A stretch of DNA of 64,000 nt from Spongiactinospora rosea (GTDB taxonomy: Bacteria; Actinomycetota; Actinomycetes; Streptosporangiales; Streptosporangiaceae): contig NZ_QMEY01000001.1 in assembly GCF_003315795.1 (NCBI RefSeq), positions 682,001-746,000 of the forward strand, in the 5' to 3' direction. Both the position numbers and the translations under genes were made by a program. A model generated the notes under the pieces. That model had not been told where the DNA came from and ran no database searches. It saw nothing but the letters and a program-made list of their open reading frames with translations. This document shows, one piece after another, positions 18,236 through 27,202 of this stretch (within the stretch, counting starts at the first letter, position 1; every line of letters starts with the position of its first letter).

Positions 18236-20295
18236 TCGTGATGTCCGCCGCCGTGGCGACACTGTTGCCATTCCTGGCATCGATCGCCGGTCTACTTGGA
18301 TCACGCCGCCCACGCCTACGTCGTCGCCTGCCGGGCGCAGCCCCGCGCACGACCGCAGCTCACCCACCGGGCGCGACAGCGGGCACGACCGTAGCCCACC
18401 TGCCGGGCGCTACCGAGCCACGCCGACCGGCCGGCGACCATACCCGAGGACAGGCCGCCGCCCACGCAGACGCCGACCAGACTCAGACCCAGCCCCAGCC
18501 CCAGCCCGCCGCACGCCGTGCAGCCGTCATCGCCATCGCGCCCACCGCTCTCTCCACAGCACTGGCGGTCTGGATCGCCTACGCCTGGTGGGCCGCATGG
18601 GGGCTCACGCCGTCCGAAGGCCGTTCGCAGGCAGGCACCCTGACGGTCATCGACACCGGCTCGCTGCCCATCACGGTCGGCCTGGAGGTGACCGCCCTGT
18701 CGGTCGTGGTCGGCCTGCTGGTGACCATCGTGGCCCTCGCCGTCCAGATCTACTCCGTCGGCTACCTGGCCGGCGACCCGCGCTACCCCTCCTACAGCGC
18801 CTTCATCAGCCTCTTCACCAGCGCCATGCTGCTGGTGATCTACGCGGGAGACCTGCTGCTCCTCTACGTCGGCTGGGAGGTCATGGGCCTGTGCTCCTAC
18901 CTGCTCATCGGGCACTGGTGGGAAGACCGCGCCAACTCCCGCGCCGCAATCAAGGCGTTCCTGGTCACCCGCCTCGGTGACGTGGGGTTCCTGTTCGGCC
19001 TGTTCACCCTCGGAGTCGGCGCGGGCAGTTTCCGGATCTCCGACGTACTCGCCGCAGTCCCTCAGATGTCCCCGGCCACCCTCCTCACCGGCACGATGCT
19101 GCTCCTCGCAGGTGTCGCAGGCAAGAGCGCCCAGCTTCCGCTGCACACCTGGCTGCCCGACGCGATGGCGGGCCCGACGCCGATCAGCGCGCTGATCCAC
19201 GCGGCCACGATGGTCGCGGCCGGCATCTTCCTGGTGGCCAGGCTCTTCCCGGTCTTCGGGGCCGCCGGGCCGACGCTCGACGTCCTGGCCGTCATGGCCG
19301 CCCTGGGCATGCTCGCGGCCGCGCTGGCCGCGCTCGCCCAAGACGACCTCAAGCGGGTCCTCGCCTACTCCACCATCAGCCAGCTCGCGTACATGGCCGC
19401 GGCCCTGGCCGCCCGGGACGAGACCGTGGCGATCTTCCATCTGCTGACCCACGGGGCATTCAAGGCGCTGCTGTTCCTGTGCGCGGGCGCGGTGATCCAC
19501 GCCGTCGGGTCCAACCTCATGCGCGACATGGGCGGCCTCCGCCGTACGATGCCGGTCACCTTCGTGACCATGACGATCGGCTTCGCCGCGCTGATGGGCC
19601 TGCCGCCGACGAGCGGCTTCTTCAGCAAGGACGCCGTGGTCGTCGCGGTCGAACGAGCAGGCGCGGACGGCCTGCTGACCGACGCGGCCGGCTGGCTGCT
19701 CCACGCGTGTACGCTCGCGACGGTGGCCGTGACCGGCGCGTACGCGACCCGGGCGTGGCTGCGCACTTTCTTCGGCGAAGCGCGCGTCGTCGCTCTGCCC
19801 GAGCCCGCGCCCGGCACCGCGCACGTCTTCACCGGCCGGGAAGCGCCGCGGTCCATGCTGCTGCCGATCACCGTGCTCGCGGTCCCGGCACTGCTGATCG
19901 GGCTGGTGGGCCTGGGCGGGGTCCACTGGGGGCCGGCCGCGATCACCGTCGCCCTTGCCCTGCTCGGCGCGGCCGTCACCTACGCCGTGTGGCGCGCCGA
20001 TCCGGTGGCCGACCCGGCGCGGCTGCTCGGGCCGTTCCAGGTGGCCTGCGAGCGCGCGTTCGGGATCGACCGCTTGTACCGGGCGCTGTTCGTCTGGCCG
20101 GTACTGAGGCTATCCCGGGCGGTCGTCGCGACCGACGCGGGCGTGGTCGACGGCGCGGTACGCGGCTCAGGCAGGGCCGCGGTCGGGATGTCCGGTCTGC
20201 TGAGGTTCGTCCAAAACGGCAATGCCCAGCTTTACCTGAGCGGTGTGCTGGCGGGCGTCCTGCTCATCGCGGTGGGGGCGGTGATGCTCGGATGA
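18232..20295 (+). CDS. nuoL: NADH-quinone oxidoreductase subunit L with N-terminal repeat insertion
   Basis: Antiporter-like proton-pumping subunit with the lateral helix, 687 residues. Core motifs are intact: [17 protein letters not shown] with the TM5 Glu, [30 protein letters not shown], and [18 protein letters not shown]. After the first helix (residues 4-23) a hydrophilic insert of about 70 residues separates it from the second helix near residue 99. The insert includes three 12-residue repeats starting with PGA. The GTG at 18232 overlaps the nuoK stop; an ATG at 18241 is an alternative. Its end overlaps nuoM (ATGA). Confidence 0.94.
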   Translation: MIVMSAAVATLLPFLASIAGLLGSRRPRLRRRLPGAAPRTTAAHPPGATAGTTVAHLPGATEPRRPAGDHTRGQAAAHADADQTQTQPQPQPAARRAAVIAIAPTALSTALAVWIAYAWWAAWGLTPSEGRSQAGTLTVIDTGSLPITVGLEVTALSVVVGLLVTIVALAVQIYSVGYLAGDPRYPSYSAFISLFTSAMLLVIYAGDLLLLYVGWEVMGLCSYLLIGHWWEDRANSRAAIKAFLVTRLGDVGFLFGLFTLGVGAGSFRISDVLAAVPQMSPATLLTGTMLLLAGVAGKSAQLPLHTWLPDAMAGPTPISALIHAATMVAAGIFLVARLFPVFGAAGPTLDVLAVMAALGMLAAALAALAQDDLKRVLAYSTISQLAYMAAALAARDETVAIFHLLTHGAFKALLFLCAGAVIHAVGSNLMRDMGGLRRTMPVTFVTMTIGFAALMGLPPTSGFFSKDAVVVAVERAGADGLLTDAAGWLLHACTLATVAVTGAYATRAWLRTFFGEARVVALPEPAPGTAHVFTGREAPRSMLLPITVLAVPALLIGLVGLGGVHWGPAAITVALALLGAAVTYAVWRADPVADPARLLGPFQVACERAFGIDRLYRALFVWPVLRLSRAVVATDAGVVDGAVRGSGRAAVGMSGLLRFVQNGNAQLYLSGVLAGVLLIAVGAVMLG
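18331..18438 (+). repeat. 36-nt tandem repeats inside nuoL
   Basis: The block beginning CCGGGCGC recurs at 18331, 18367 and 18403, an exact 36-nt period that encodes 12-residue units ([24 protein letters not shown] and a decayed third). The second and first copies share most bases; the third is degenerate after its first third. The period keeps the frame of nuoL. Confidence 0.7.
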
Positions 20296-22073
20296 ACTGG
20301 CTGCCCATCGCCATCCTCGCGGTTCCGCTGCTCGGGGCGCTCGCCGCGCTCGCCGGGCGTAACGGCCCGGGATCCGCACGAGTGCTGCGGTGGCATTCAC
20401 TCGCCGTCTCGGCGGTCACGTTCGTACTGACCGTGCTGCTGGCCGCCACCTTCGACCACGGCGACGCCGCCCGCATGCAGTTCGTCACCGACCTGCCCTG
20501 GATCCCCGGGCTCGCCATCCACTTCCACCTGGGCGTCGATGGCATCTCACTGCCGCTCGTCGTCCTGACCTCGCTGCTCACCCTGCTCTGCTTCGTCTAC
20601 CTGGCCGGTACCGGAAGCCCGCGCCCGCGCGCCCTCGTCTTCGCCCTGCTGTTGCTCGAAGTCGGCATGCTCGGTACGTTCCTGGCGCTCGACCTGCTGC
20701 TGTTCTTCGTGTTCTTCGAGGTCGTGCTGATCCCGATGTACTTCGTGATCGCCATCTGGGGCGGCCAGGGCCGCCGCGCCGCGGCGGTCAAGTTCATCCT
20801 GTACACCCTGCTCGGCTCGGTGATCCTGCTACTCGGCCTGCTGCTGGTCTGGGCGCAGACCGGCACCCTGGACATGGTCGCGCTGGCCCGCACCCCCGGG
20901 GCCGGCATGACGCGGGCGGCCCAGGTGCTCGCGTTCGTCGCGATCGGCCTCGGGCTCGCGGTGAAGACCCCGATGTGGCCCCTGCACACCTGGCTCCCCG
21001 ACGCGCACACCGAGGCCCCCACCGTCGGCTCGGTCCTGCTGGCGGGCGTACTGCTGAAGATGGGCACATACGGCTTCGCCCGCATCGCGATCCCGATCCT
21101 GCCCGAGGGCGCGGCGGCCGTCGCGCCGTGGCTGGGCGCGTTCGCGGTGGTCGGCATCATCTACGGGGCCCTGGCCTGCCTGGCCCAGCGCGACCTGAAA
21201 CGCATGATCGCCTACTCCTCTGTCGGCCACATGGGTTTCGTCCTGCTCGGCTTCGCCACCCTCACACCGGTGGGCATCAACGCGGCTCTGTTCGGCAACA
21301 TCGCCCACGGCCTGATCACCGGCCTGCTGTTCTTCCTCGCGGGCGCGATCAAGGACCGCTACGGCACGGCCGATATGCCTTCCATGGGCGGCGGCATGCT
21401 CACCCGCATCCCCCGCCTCGGGGCCCTGCTCACCTTCGCCTGCATCGCCTCCCTCGGCATCCCCGGCCTCGCCGGCTTCTGGGGCGAAATGCTCGCCCTC
21501 CTCGGCGCCTTCACCCCCGGCCCGGGCCTGCCTCGCCCGCTCTACCTGGTCTTCATGGCCCTGGGCGGCATCGGAGCGGTCCTCACCGCCGCCTACTTCC
21601 TGATCATGCTCTCCCGCACCACCCACGGCCCCACCACCGCCCTGGCGACATCCGCGCCCGACTCCGCCGACACCGCCACCCTGCCTGTAGCCGGTGCCTC
21701 GGCCGAGACGGTCGCTTTCGCCGGTGTCTCGTCACCGGTCCAGGGTTCGGCGTCGACTTCCTCGGATCCTCCGCTGATCGGCACGGTCGAGGCAGGACCT
21801 GGTGCGGTTGCGCCGCCGTCTTCGCCCGGTACGGCCGTCCCCCCAGACCCCGCTGCGTCCGCGCCTGGGTGGGATGTGGGCGAGGGGAGCGGGGCCGGTT
21901 CTGCGGATAGCGGAGGCTTGCCGGAGGCAGGAGGTTCAATGCCGGACGTCCGCGGCTTCGAACTGGCCGCATGGGTTCCACTGATCGCCCTGATCGTGCT
22001 GCTCGGCCTATGGCCGAAGGCCCTCCTCCTGCTCACCACACCCGCCGTCCAGGCCATCCTGGGAACGCCATGA
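20292..22073 (+). CDS. nuoM: NADH-quinone oxidoreductase subunit M with insertion before the last helix
   Basis: Antiporter-like proton-pumping subunit, 593 residues (family about 500). Core motifs are intact: LLFFVFFEVVLIPMYFVIAIWGG with the TM5 Glu, [38 protein letters not shown] with the TM7/8 Lys, and DLKRMIAYSSVGHMGFV. Between residues about 450 and 550, in the loop before the final helix, lies a Ser/Ala/Pro/Gly/Glu-rich insert of about 100 residues. The final helix (ELAAWVPLIALIVLLGLWPKALLL) follows normally. ATG overlaps the nuoL stop. Its own stop region resembles the repeats that follow. Confidence 0.94.
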   Translation: MNWLPIAILAVPLLGALAALAGRNGPGSARVLRWHSLAVSAVTFVLTVLLAATFDHGDAARMQFVTDLPWIPGLAIHFHLGVDGISLPLVVLTSLLTLLCFVYLAGTGSPRPRALVFALLLLEVGMLGTFLALDLLLFFVFFEVVLIPMYFVIAIWGGQGRRAAAVKFILYTLLGSVILLLGLLLVWAQTGTLDMVALARTPGAGMTRAAQVLAFVAIGLGLAVKTPMWPLHTWLPDAHTEAPTVGSVLLAGVLLKMGTYGFARIAIPILPEGAAAVAPWLGAFAVVGIIYGALACLAQRDLKRMIAYSSVGHMGFVLLGFATLTPVGINAALFGNIAHGLITGLLFFLAGAIKDRYGTADMPSMGGGMLTRIPRLGALLTFACIASLGIPGLAGFWGEMLALLGAFTPGPGLPRPLYLVFMALGGIGAVLTAAYFLIMLSRTTHGPTTALATSAPDSADTATLPVAGASAETVAFAGVSSPVQGSASTSSDPPLIGTVEAGPGAVAPPSSPGTAVPPDPAASAPGWDVGEGSGAGSADSGGLPEAGGSMPDVRGFELAAWVPLIALIVLLGLWPKALLLLTTPAVQAILGTP

Positions 22074-23108
22074 AAGAGCAGGCCCGCACCCTGACCCGGG
22101 CAGTACACCTCCGACAGCTCCCTCTGCATCGTGCGTCTTTGCTTTTCCCGCTTACCAGGCTGGAGGGGCCGTGGAAGGGCAAGCCGTGGTCTTCGCTGCG
22201 GCGGTACGCCGCGCCCGCCATGCCCCGTCCGAGCAGGTCTACCACGTTGGAGGGGCTGTGAGAGAGCCAGTCTGTGGTCTCCACCGCCCGGCAGCCCCGG
22301 CAGTACGCCTCCGGCAGCCCACCCTGCTTCGTGCGGCTGTGCTCTTCCTGCTTACCACGCTGGAAGGGCAGGCCGTGGTCTTCGCTGCGGTGGTACGCCG
22401 TGCCCGATGTGGCCCGTCCGGACACGGCCGCCACGTTGGAAGGATTGTGAGACCCGGCCTGTGCTTTCCGCCGCCGGGCAGGCCGGGCGGTACGCCTACG
22501 GCAGCTCACCTTGCTTCGTGCGGCTGTGCTCTTCTCTCCTACCAGGCTGGAAGGGCTATGGAAGGGCAGGCCGTGGTCTTCGCTGCCCGGCCGCCTGGCG
22601 CGGTACGCGGCACCCGATGTGGCCCGGTCGGGAAGGTCTACCACGTTGGAGGGGCTGCGAGAGTGCAGGTCTGTGGTCTCCACCGCCCGGCAGGCCGTGC
22701 CGTGCGCCTCCAGCAGCCCGCTGTGTCCGAGACTTTGCCCTTCCTGCGCATCACTCTGGAGAGGGCACGAAAGGGCAGGCCCGTGGCCTTCGGCCCGGCC
22801 ACCCAGGCGGTACATCGCGTTCGACATGGCCCCACCGGTCACGACCACCACCCGGGAGGCAGGCCGGGCGGCACGCCTCCGGCGGCCCACCCTGCGTGGC
22901 ATTTCGCTGGAGGGGCCGTGAATGGGCTGGCCTGCGGTCTTCGCCACCCGGTCGCCTGGGGGGTATGCCGCGTCTCGTGTGGTCCCACTGGCCACGCTTA
23001 CCCGGTTGGAGGGGCTGTGAGGGAGCAGGCTCACAGTTTCCATCGCCCGGCAGGCCTCAGGCAGCCTGTGGCCCTCGCCTTTCCTCCGCATGCCACGCTG
23101 GGGGCGCC
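22060..23108 (+). repeat. Degenerate tandem repeats between nuoM and nuoN
   Basis: About 1 kb made of alternating A and B half-units of roughly 100 bp (A+B about 150-210 bp). Cores of the form C-x-TGGA(A/G)GGGC lie near 22161, 22247, 22361, 22437, 22548, 22647, 22757, 22908 and 23007. The nuoM stop region (22060) aligns with the A type and the nuoN start (23098-23111) aligns with the B type. Most cores place a GGAGGGG-like site about 5-8 nt before GTG or ATG, as at the true nuoN start. Other shared blocks are TGTGGTCTCCACCGCCCGG, CTTCGTGCGGCTGTGCTC and CCGTGGTCTTCGCTGC. Long open frames here are by-products of base composition. Confidence 0.75.
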
Positions 23109-24764
23109 GTGATCCAGCCGATCGACTATGCCGCCATCGCCACCCCGCTGGTCCTTGCGCTCACGGCCGGGCTGGTGCTGTTGCTCGACGCCTTCCTGCC
23201 GCGCCCGTCCGCCGAGACGGCCCCCGCCGCCACGACAGGTCCGGCCCGGCCCATACGGCAACGCGTCGCAGCGGCCCGCGTCGGCTCAGCCCCCACTGAC
23301 CACGGATTGCCGAGGCGTGCGGACGACGCTTCGCCGTTCTCCCGGAGCGGGCTGAGCCTGGGCCTGGTCACGATGGCCGGGCTGCTCGGCGCGCTCGCGA
23401 TCGTGCTGGCACAGGCGCTGGGTGGTACCACCCTCCGGACGTTCTGCGTGCCCGCGGAGCTGGCCCCCAAGGGGGGTTCAGCCCCCTGCTCCCTCGTCAT
23501 CGATCCTTTCGCGCTGACCATCGCCGCCCTGGTCCTCGTCTCCGCCCTGGTCGTCGTACTGCTGTCGATGACCGAGCTAGCCGACGGCCACATACCCGTC
23601 GGCGAGTGGTACTTCCTGCTGCTCTGCAGCATCACCGGAGCCGTACTGCTGCCCGCCTCCCGCGACCTGATCACGCTGGTCGTCGCGCTGGAGATCGTCT
23701 CCCTGCCCGTCTTCGCGCTCACCGCGCTCAAGCGTTACGACGGCCGCTCCTCCGAGGCCGCGCTGAAACTGTTCCTGGTGTCGGTGGTCTCCACCGCGGT
23801 CATGCTGTTCGGCGTCTCGCTCCTCTACGGCCTGACCGGCACGGTCTACCTCGACCGGCTCGGCCTCGCCGCCGAGCCACGCCCGGTGTCGGTGGTCGCG
23901 ATCGTCCTGGTGGTGGCGGGGTTCGCGTTCAAGGTCGCCGCTGTGCCGTTCCATTCGTGGGCCGGTGACGTCTACCAGGGCGCGCCCGTGCCCGTGGCGG
24001 CTCTGCTGTCGGTGATCTCCAAGGCCGCCGGATTCGCCGGACTCATCCTGCTTCTGGTCCTCGCCCTGGGCGCTCAGGTCGCCTTGTGGGGGCCCATGGT
24101 GGCCGTGCTGGCCGGGCTCACCATGACCGTGGGCAATCTGCTGGCGCTGCGGCAACGCCATGCCGTGCGTCTGCTCGCGTGGTCGTCGGTGGCGCAGTCC
24201 GGCTACATCCTGGCACCGCTGGGCGTCGCGGCGGCCGGAACGGCGGGCGCAACGGGCGCGCCAGGCGCGCAGGCGGCCAACGCCTCCATCGCGTACCTGG
24301 TGTTCTACGCGGCGATGAACCTGGGCGCGTTCGCCGTTGTGATGCTGGTCTCAAAGCGGAGCGAACGCAACGAGATCGACGACTACCGGGGCCTGGCCTT
24401 CCGTGACGCCCCGGCCGCCGTGGCGCTCGGCTTCTGCCTGATCTGCCTCGCCGGGCTGCCGCCTGGGCTGGCGGGCCTGTTCGCCAAGATCGTCGTGTTC
24501 CGTGAGATCGTCGGCGGGGGCGGAGCCGTCCTCGCGCTCGTCATGGCCGTCAACACCGTGATCGGCCTTTACTACTACGTGGCCTGGACGGCCCGGCTGT
24601 TCACCCCGCCGCCCACCGCCGTGGAGGCCCCCGCCACCAGCACTCGCATCACCACCCCCGTCGCCGTGGCCGCCGTCCTCGCGGTTGCCGTCGCCGTCGC
24701 GTTCTCCATCGCCCCACAGGCCGTACTCGGCCTCCTGCCTGGGTCGCTGTCCGCTGCGGGCTGA
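23109..24764 (+). CDS. nuoN: NADH-quinone oxidoreductase subunit N
   Basis: Antiporter-like proton-pumping subunit, 551 residues. Core motifs are LITLVVALEIVSLPVFALTALKR with the TM5 Glu, GFAFKVAAVPFHSWAGDVYQGAPVPVAALLSVISKAAGF, and RQRHAVRLLAWSSVAQSGYIL. A hydrophilic linker (residues 31-82) sits between the first two helices. I place the start at the GTG at 23109, which gives the normal N-terminus IQPIDYAAIATPLVLALTAG; the same frame stays open back to 22131 through the repeat array, but that part has no family similarity and encodes Arg/Gly/Trp/Pro-rich repeats. It is the last nuo gene; htpX follows after 85 bp. Confidence 0.93.
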   Translation: MIQPIDYAAIATPLVLALTAGLVLLLDAFLPRPSAETAPAATTGPARPIRQRVAAARVGSAPTDHGLPRRADDASPFSRSGLSLGLVTMAGLLGALAIVLAQALGGTTLRTFCVPAELAPKGGSAPCSLVIDPFALTIAALVLVSALVVVLLSMTELADGHIPVGEWYFLLLCSITGAVLLPASRDLITLVVALEIVSLPVFALTALKRYDGRSSEAALKLFLVSVVSTAVMLFGVSLLYGLTGTVYLDRLGLAAEPRPVSVVAIVLVVAGFAFKVAAVPFHSWAGDVYQGAPVPVAALLSVISKAAGFAGLILLLVLALGAQVALWGPMVAVLAGLTMTVGNLLALRQRHAVRLLAWSSVAQSGYILAPLGVAAAGTAGATGAPGAQAANASIAYLVFYAAMNLGAFAVVMLVSKRSERNEIDDYRGLAFRDAPAAVALGFCLICLAGLPPGLAGLFAKIVVFREIVGGGGAVLALVMAVNTVIGLYYYVAWTARLFTPPPTAVEAPATSTRITTPVAVAAVLAVAVAVAFSIAPQAVLGLLPGSLSAAG

Positions 24765-24849
24765 CCACGTCCGGGAACGATAGGTGTGTCGCCGGGCGTT
24801 GAACCAAACGAGCCCACGGAGAACCGGCCCTTGCGAAGGGGGGAGCCAC

Positions 24850-25701
24850 ATGCATCACAACGGTCTGCGGACCGCGGTCCTCCTCGGCGCGCTTTCCGCG
24901 CTGATATTGCTGGTCGGCGCGTGGCTGGGAGGCGGGACCGGGGTCCAGATCGCACTCGTCGTCGCACTGGCGGTTAACGCGATCTCCTACTTCTTCTCCG
25001 ACCGGATCGCCCTGTCGGCCATGCGCGCGCGCCCGGTCGGCGAGGTCGAGCAACCGGCCCTCTACCGGATCGTCCGTGAGCTCTCGACCGAGGCGCGCCA
25101 GCCGATGCCGCGCCTGTACGTCTCGCCCACGATGCAGCCCAACGCGTTCGCCACCGGCCGCAACCCGCGCAACGCCGCGGTCTGCGTGACCTACGGCATC
25201 ACCCAGCTCCTCAACGAACGCGAGCTGCGCGGCGTCATCGGCCACGAGCTGTCCCATGTCTACAACCGCGACATCCTGGTCTCGTCCATCGCCGCGGCCC
25301 TGGCGACGATGATCACCTACCTGGGGTACATCGGCGTCTTCTTCGGAGGCTCCGACGACGATGAGGGCCCCGGCTTCCTGGGGGCGCTGCTGATGATGAT
25401 CCTCGGCCCGGTCGCGGCGGGGATGATCCAGATGGCGATCTCCCGCGCCCGGGAGTACCAGGCCGACGAGTCCGGCGCCCGCCTGACCGGCGACCCGCTC
25501 GCCCTGGCGAGCGCACTGCGGAAGATCGAGCTGGGCAGCCGGGAGCTGCCCCTGCCGGAGAACGGCCGCCTCGCCTCCGCGTCCCACCTGATGATCGCCA
25601 ACCCGTTCCGCGGCGCGGGCCTCGGCCGCCTCTTCTCCACCCACCCGCCGATCGCCGACCGGATCGCACGCCTGGAACGAATGGCCGGCTACCGCCGCTG
25701 A
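24850..25701 (+). CDS. htpX: Membrane zinc metalloprotease HtpX
   Basis: M48-family membrane protease involved in quality control of membrane proteins. The 283-residue protein has two N-terminal helices, the zinc motif [11 protein letters not shown] (HExxH), two further hydrophobic segments, and the third ligand Glu in [27 protein letters not shown] near the C-terminus is the usual HtpX ending. The ATG at 24850 is preceded by AAGGGGGGAG. It follows nuoN in the same direction and may be co-transcribed. A decayed copy of its 3' end lies about 300 bp downstream. Confidence 0.95.
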   Translation: MHHNGLRTAVLLGALSALILLVGAWLGGGTGVQIALVVALAVNAISYFFSDRIALSAMRARPVGEVEQPALYRIVRELSTEARQPMPRLYVSPTMQPNAFATGRNPRNAAVCVTYGITQLLNERELRGVIGHELSHVYNRDILVSSIAAALATMITYLGYIGVFFGGSDDDEGPGFLGALLMMILGPVAAGMIQMAISRAREYQADESGARLTGDPLALASALRKIELGSRELPLPENGRLASASHLMIANPFRGAGLGRLFSTHPPIADRIARLERMAGYRR

Positions 25702-26363
25702 GCCGCCCCGCCCCATCGCATGGCTGGAGCGGGCGGCCGCCCATCCCGGCCGGGGCCTGGCCATCCCACCAGTGAGGTCAACTTCACCTCACCTGCCTCT
25801 GATCGCGTGGCCGGCCCAGGTTCGGCTCCGCGTGGTCGACGGCGACACGCCCGCTCAAGACCCGCTGCCGCGGACCCTTACCGCTTAGCCTGCAGAAACA
25901 GGATCACGCGCGGGATGTGGTCGTACACCCTCGCATGGACGTGACCCTCGCCGGTCGGGTCTCCACCCACCCTCCGCTCATGCGGTTGGAGCGGGGTCCA
26001 GCTATCGCCGCTGGGGCTTGGCCGTCCGGACCGAGCTGAAGTGGCCCATTGATGCACCAACCCCTCGTCGGTCAAGGGTTTCGCCGTGGGGCCGCTTATC
26101 CGGGCAGCCTCCGCCTACCGCCCCGATCAGGCCGGATCTGCGCCCACCACCCCGACCGCGTAGTTGGAGCCTGCCGCCCCCAAAGCACCCCAGACGGCAC
26201 AGCACCCTGCCCCGTCCTCGCCGCCTTCCGACAGGGCAAGGCGGCACCGCACCTCCAGCTCACCGCAGGGCGAATCCGCCCTGGCGGCAGCGCCGGCCCG
26301 GCTGCCCGCGCCCCGGCCGATCAGGCATGCCTCCGCTTGGGCGGGGGAGGGGCGTCTCGTTGG
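25702..26363. other. Non-coding region after htpX with decayed htpX 3' copies
   Basis: About 660 bp without a supportable gene. At roughly 25940-26030 the DNA resembles the last 70 bp of htpX: CTCCACCCACCC, then CGGTTGGAGCG and CAGCTATCGCCGCTGGGGC match the HtpX ending STHPP...LER...YRR with an internal deletion. A shorter match (ATCGCATGGCTGGAGCG) occurs near 25715. The open frames here lack ribosome sites and domains. The rest shows nothing I recognise. Confidence 0.5.
25772..25792. terminator. Inverted repeat after htpX
   Basis: GTGAGGT - 7 nt - ACCTCAC, a perfect 7-bp stem 70 bp after the htpX stop. There is no T-run after it, so it is either a factor-independent-like actinobacterial terminator hairpin or an operator. 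It is the first clear hairpin after the nuo-htpX group. Confidence 0.4.
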
Positions 26364-26939
26364 TCAGGAGCGCAGGTGTACCGGATCGGTCTCGTTACCG
26401 GCCAGTGCGGGCAGGCCGTCGATGCTCGCCCGGGGGTTCTGTGACCGCTGGAGGCGCCGGGCATTACCGGCACCGGCGTTTCTGCCGTCGTCGAGGAGGG
26501 TGCGATCCTGGTCGTAGTTCATGAAAGGTACGGCGAAGCCGCACGAGTCGGCGACGCGGTCGCAGGTGACGACGATGATCGTCCGGACGCCCGGATGCGG
26601 GCCGAACAGCTTGAGCAGGCGCTCGAAGTCCTCGTCGTGCGGGGTGACGACGCGGCCGGTGCCGTACAGCCGGAGGATCTTCGGCTGGCCGGAGAACGCG
26701 CAGAACATGATGGTGATCCGGCCGTTGTCCCGGATGTGGCTGATGGTCTCAACGCCGCTGCCGTCGAGGTCCAGGTAGGCGACGGTGGTGTCGTCGAGGA
26801 TGGCGAAGGTGTCGGCGTACCCCTTGGGGGACACGTTGACATGACCACCCGATTCGGGGGCGGTCGCCACGAAGTAGACGGGCTGTGCGGAGATGAAGGA
26901 ACGTAGGCGGTCGTTCAGGCCTTCATAGACTTTGCCCAT
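26364..26939 (-). CDS. Pyridoxamine 5'-phosphate oxidase family protein
   Basis: A 191-residue split-barrel flavin- or F420-binding-fold protein. It has YFVATAPESGGHVNVSPKGYADTFAILDD and RITIMFCAFSGQPKILRLYGTGRVV, typical of the PPOX-like subgroup that includes uncharacterised heme- or F420-related proteins, and the ending GLPAL that recurs in this subgroup. I chose the ATG at 26939: TACTTT lies 6 nt upstream (the leaderless pattern) and there is no ribosome site; the open frame to 27068 has no family similarity. The cofactor and substrate cannot be assigned from sequence. Confidence 0.82.
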   Translation of the reverse strand: MGKVYEGLNDRLRSFISAQPVYFVATAPESGGHVNVSPKGYADTFAILDDTTVAYLDLDGSGVETISHIRDNGRITIMFCAFSGQPKILRLYGTGRVVTPHDEDFERLLKLFGPHPGVRTIIVVTCDRVADSCGFAVPFMNYDQDRTLLDDGRNAGAGNARRLQRSQNPRASIDGLPALAGNETDPVHLRS

Positions 26940-27202
26940 ATGACGAAAGTATCCGTATTTGTCGCGACTTGAGCGTGATGTCCAGATGTCGGGACACGCG
27001 GTGTTGCCGTCCCGCTCGCAGAGCCCGTGCGTTGCTCTTGATGGACACAAGCCGCCGGGCGATGGCACGCGAGACGAGCTTACTGAGCGACTTACCCCGA
27101 AATGGCGTCGCCTTCACATGTTCATTGACAAGAACCTGACGAACCCTTGGCTTGTCACTCGCGGGCATCTACGATCATGACGGCCTAGCGAGAGGTAATG
27201 CC

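Noticed and set aside
22131..23108. 326-residue in-frame extension of NuoN through the repeat array
   Set aside because: The translated part is Arg/Gly/Trp/Pro-rich repeats with no family similarity, and the GTG at 23109 gives the normal NuoN N-terminus with a ribosome site. The other strand and frames are equally open here because of base composition.
22060..23108. CRISPR array between nuoM and nuoN
   Set aside because: Repeats are long, degenerate and alternate in two types; there are no short identical repeats with unique spacers, and no cas genes are nearby.
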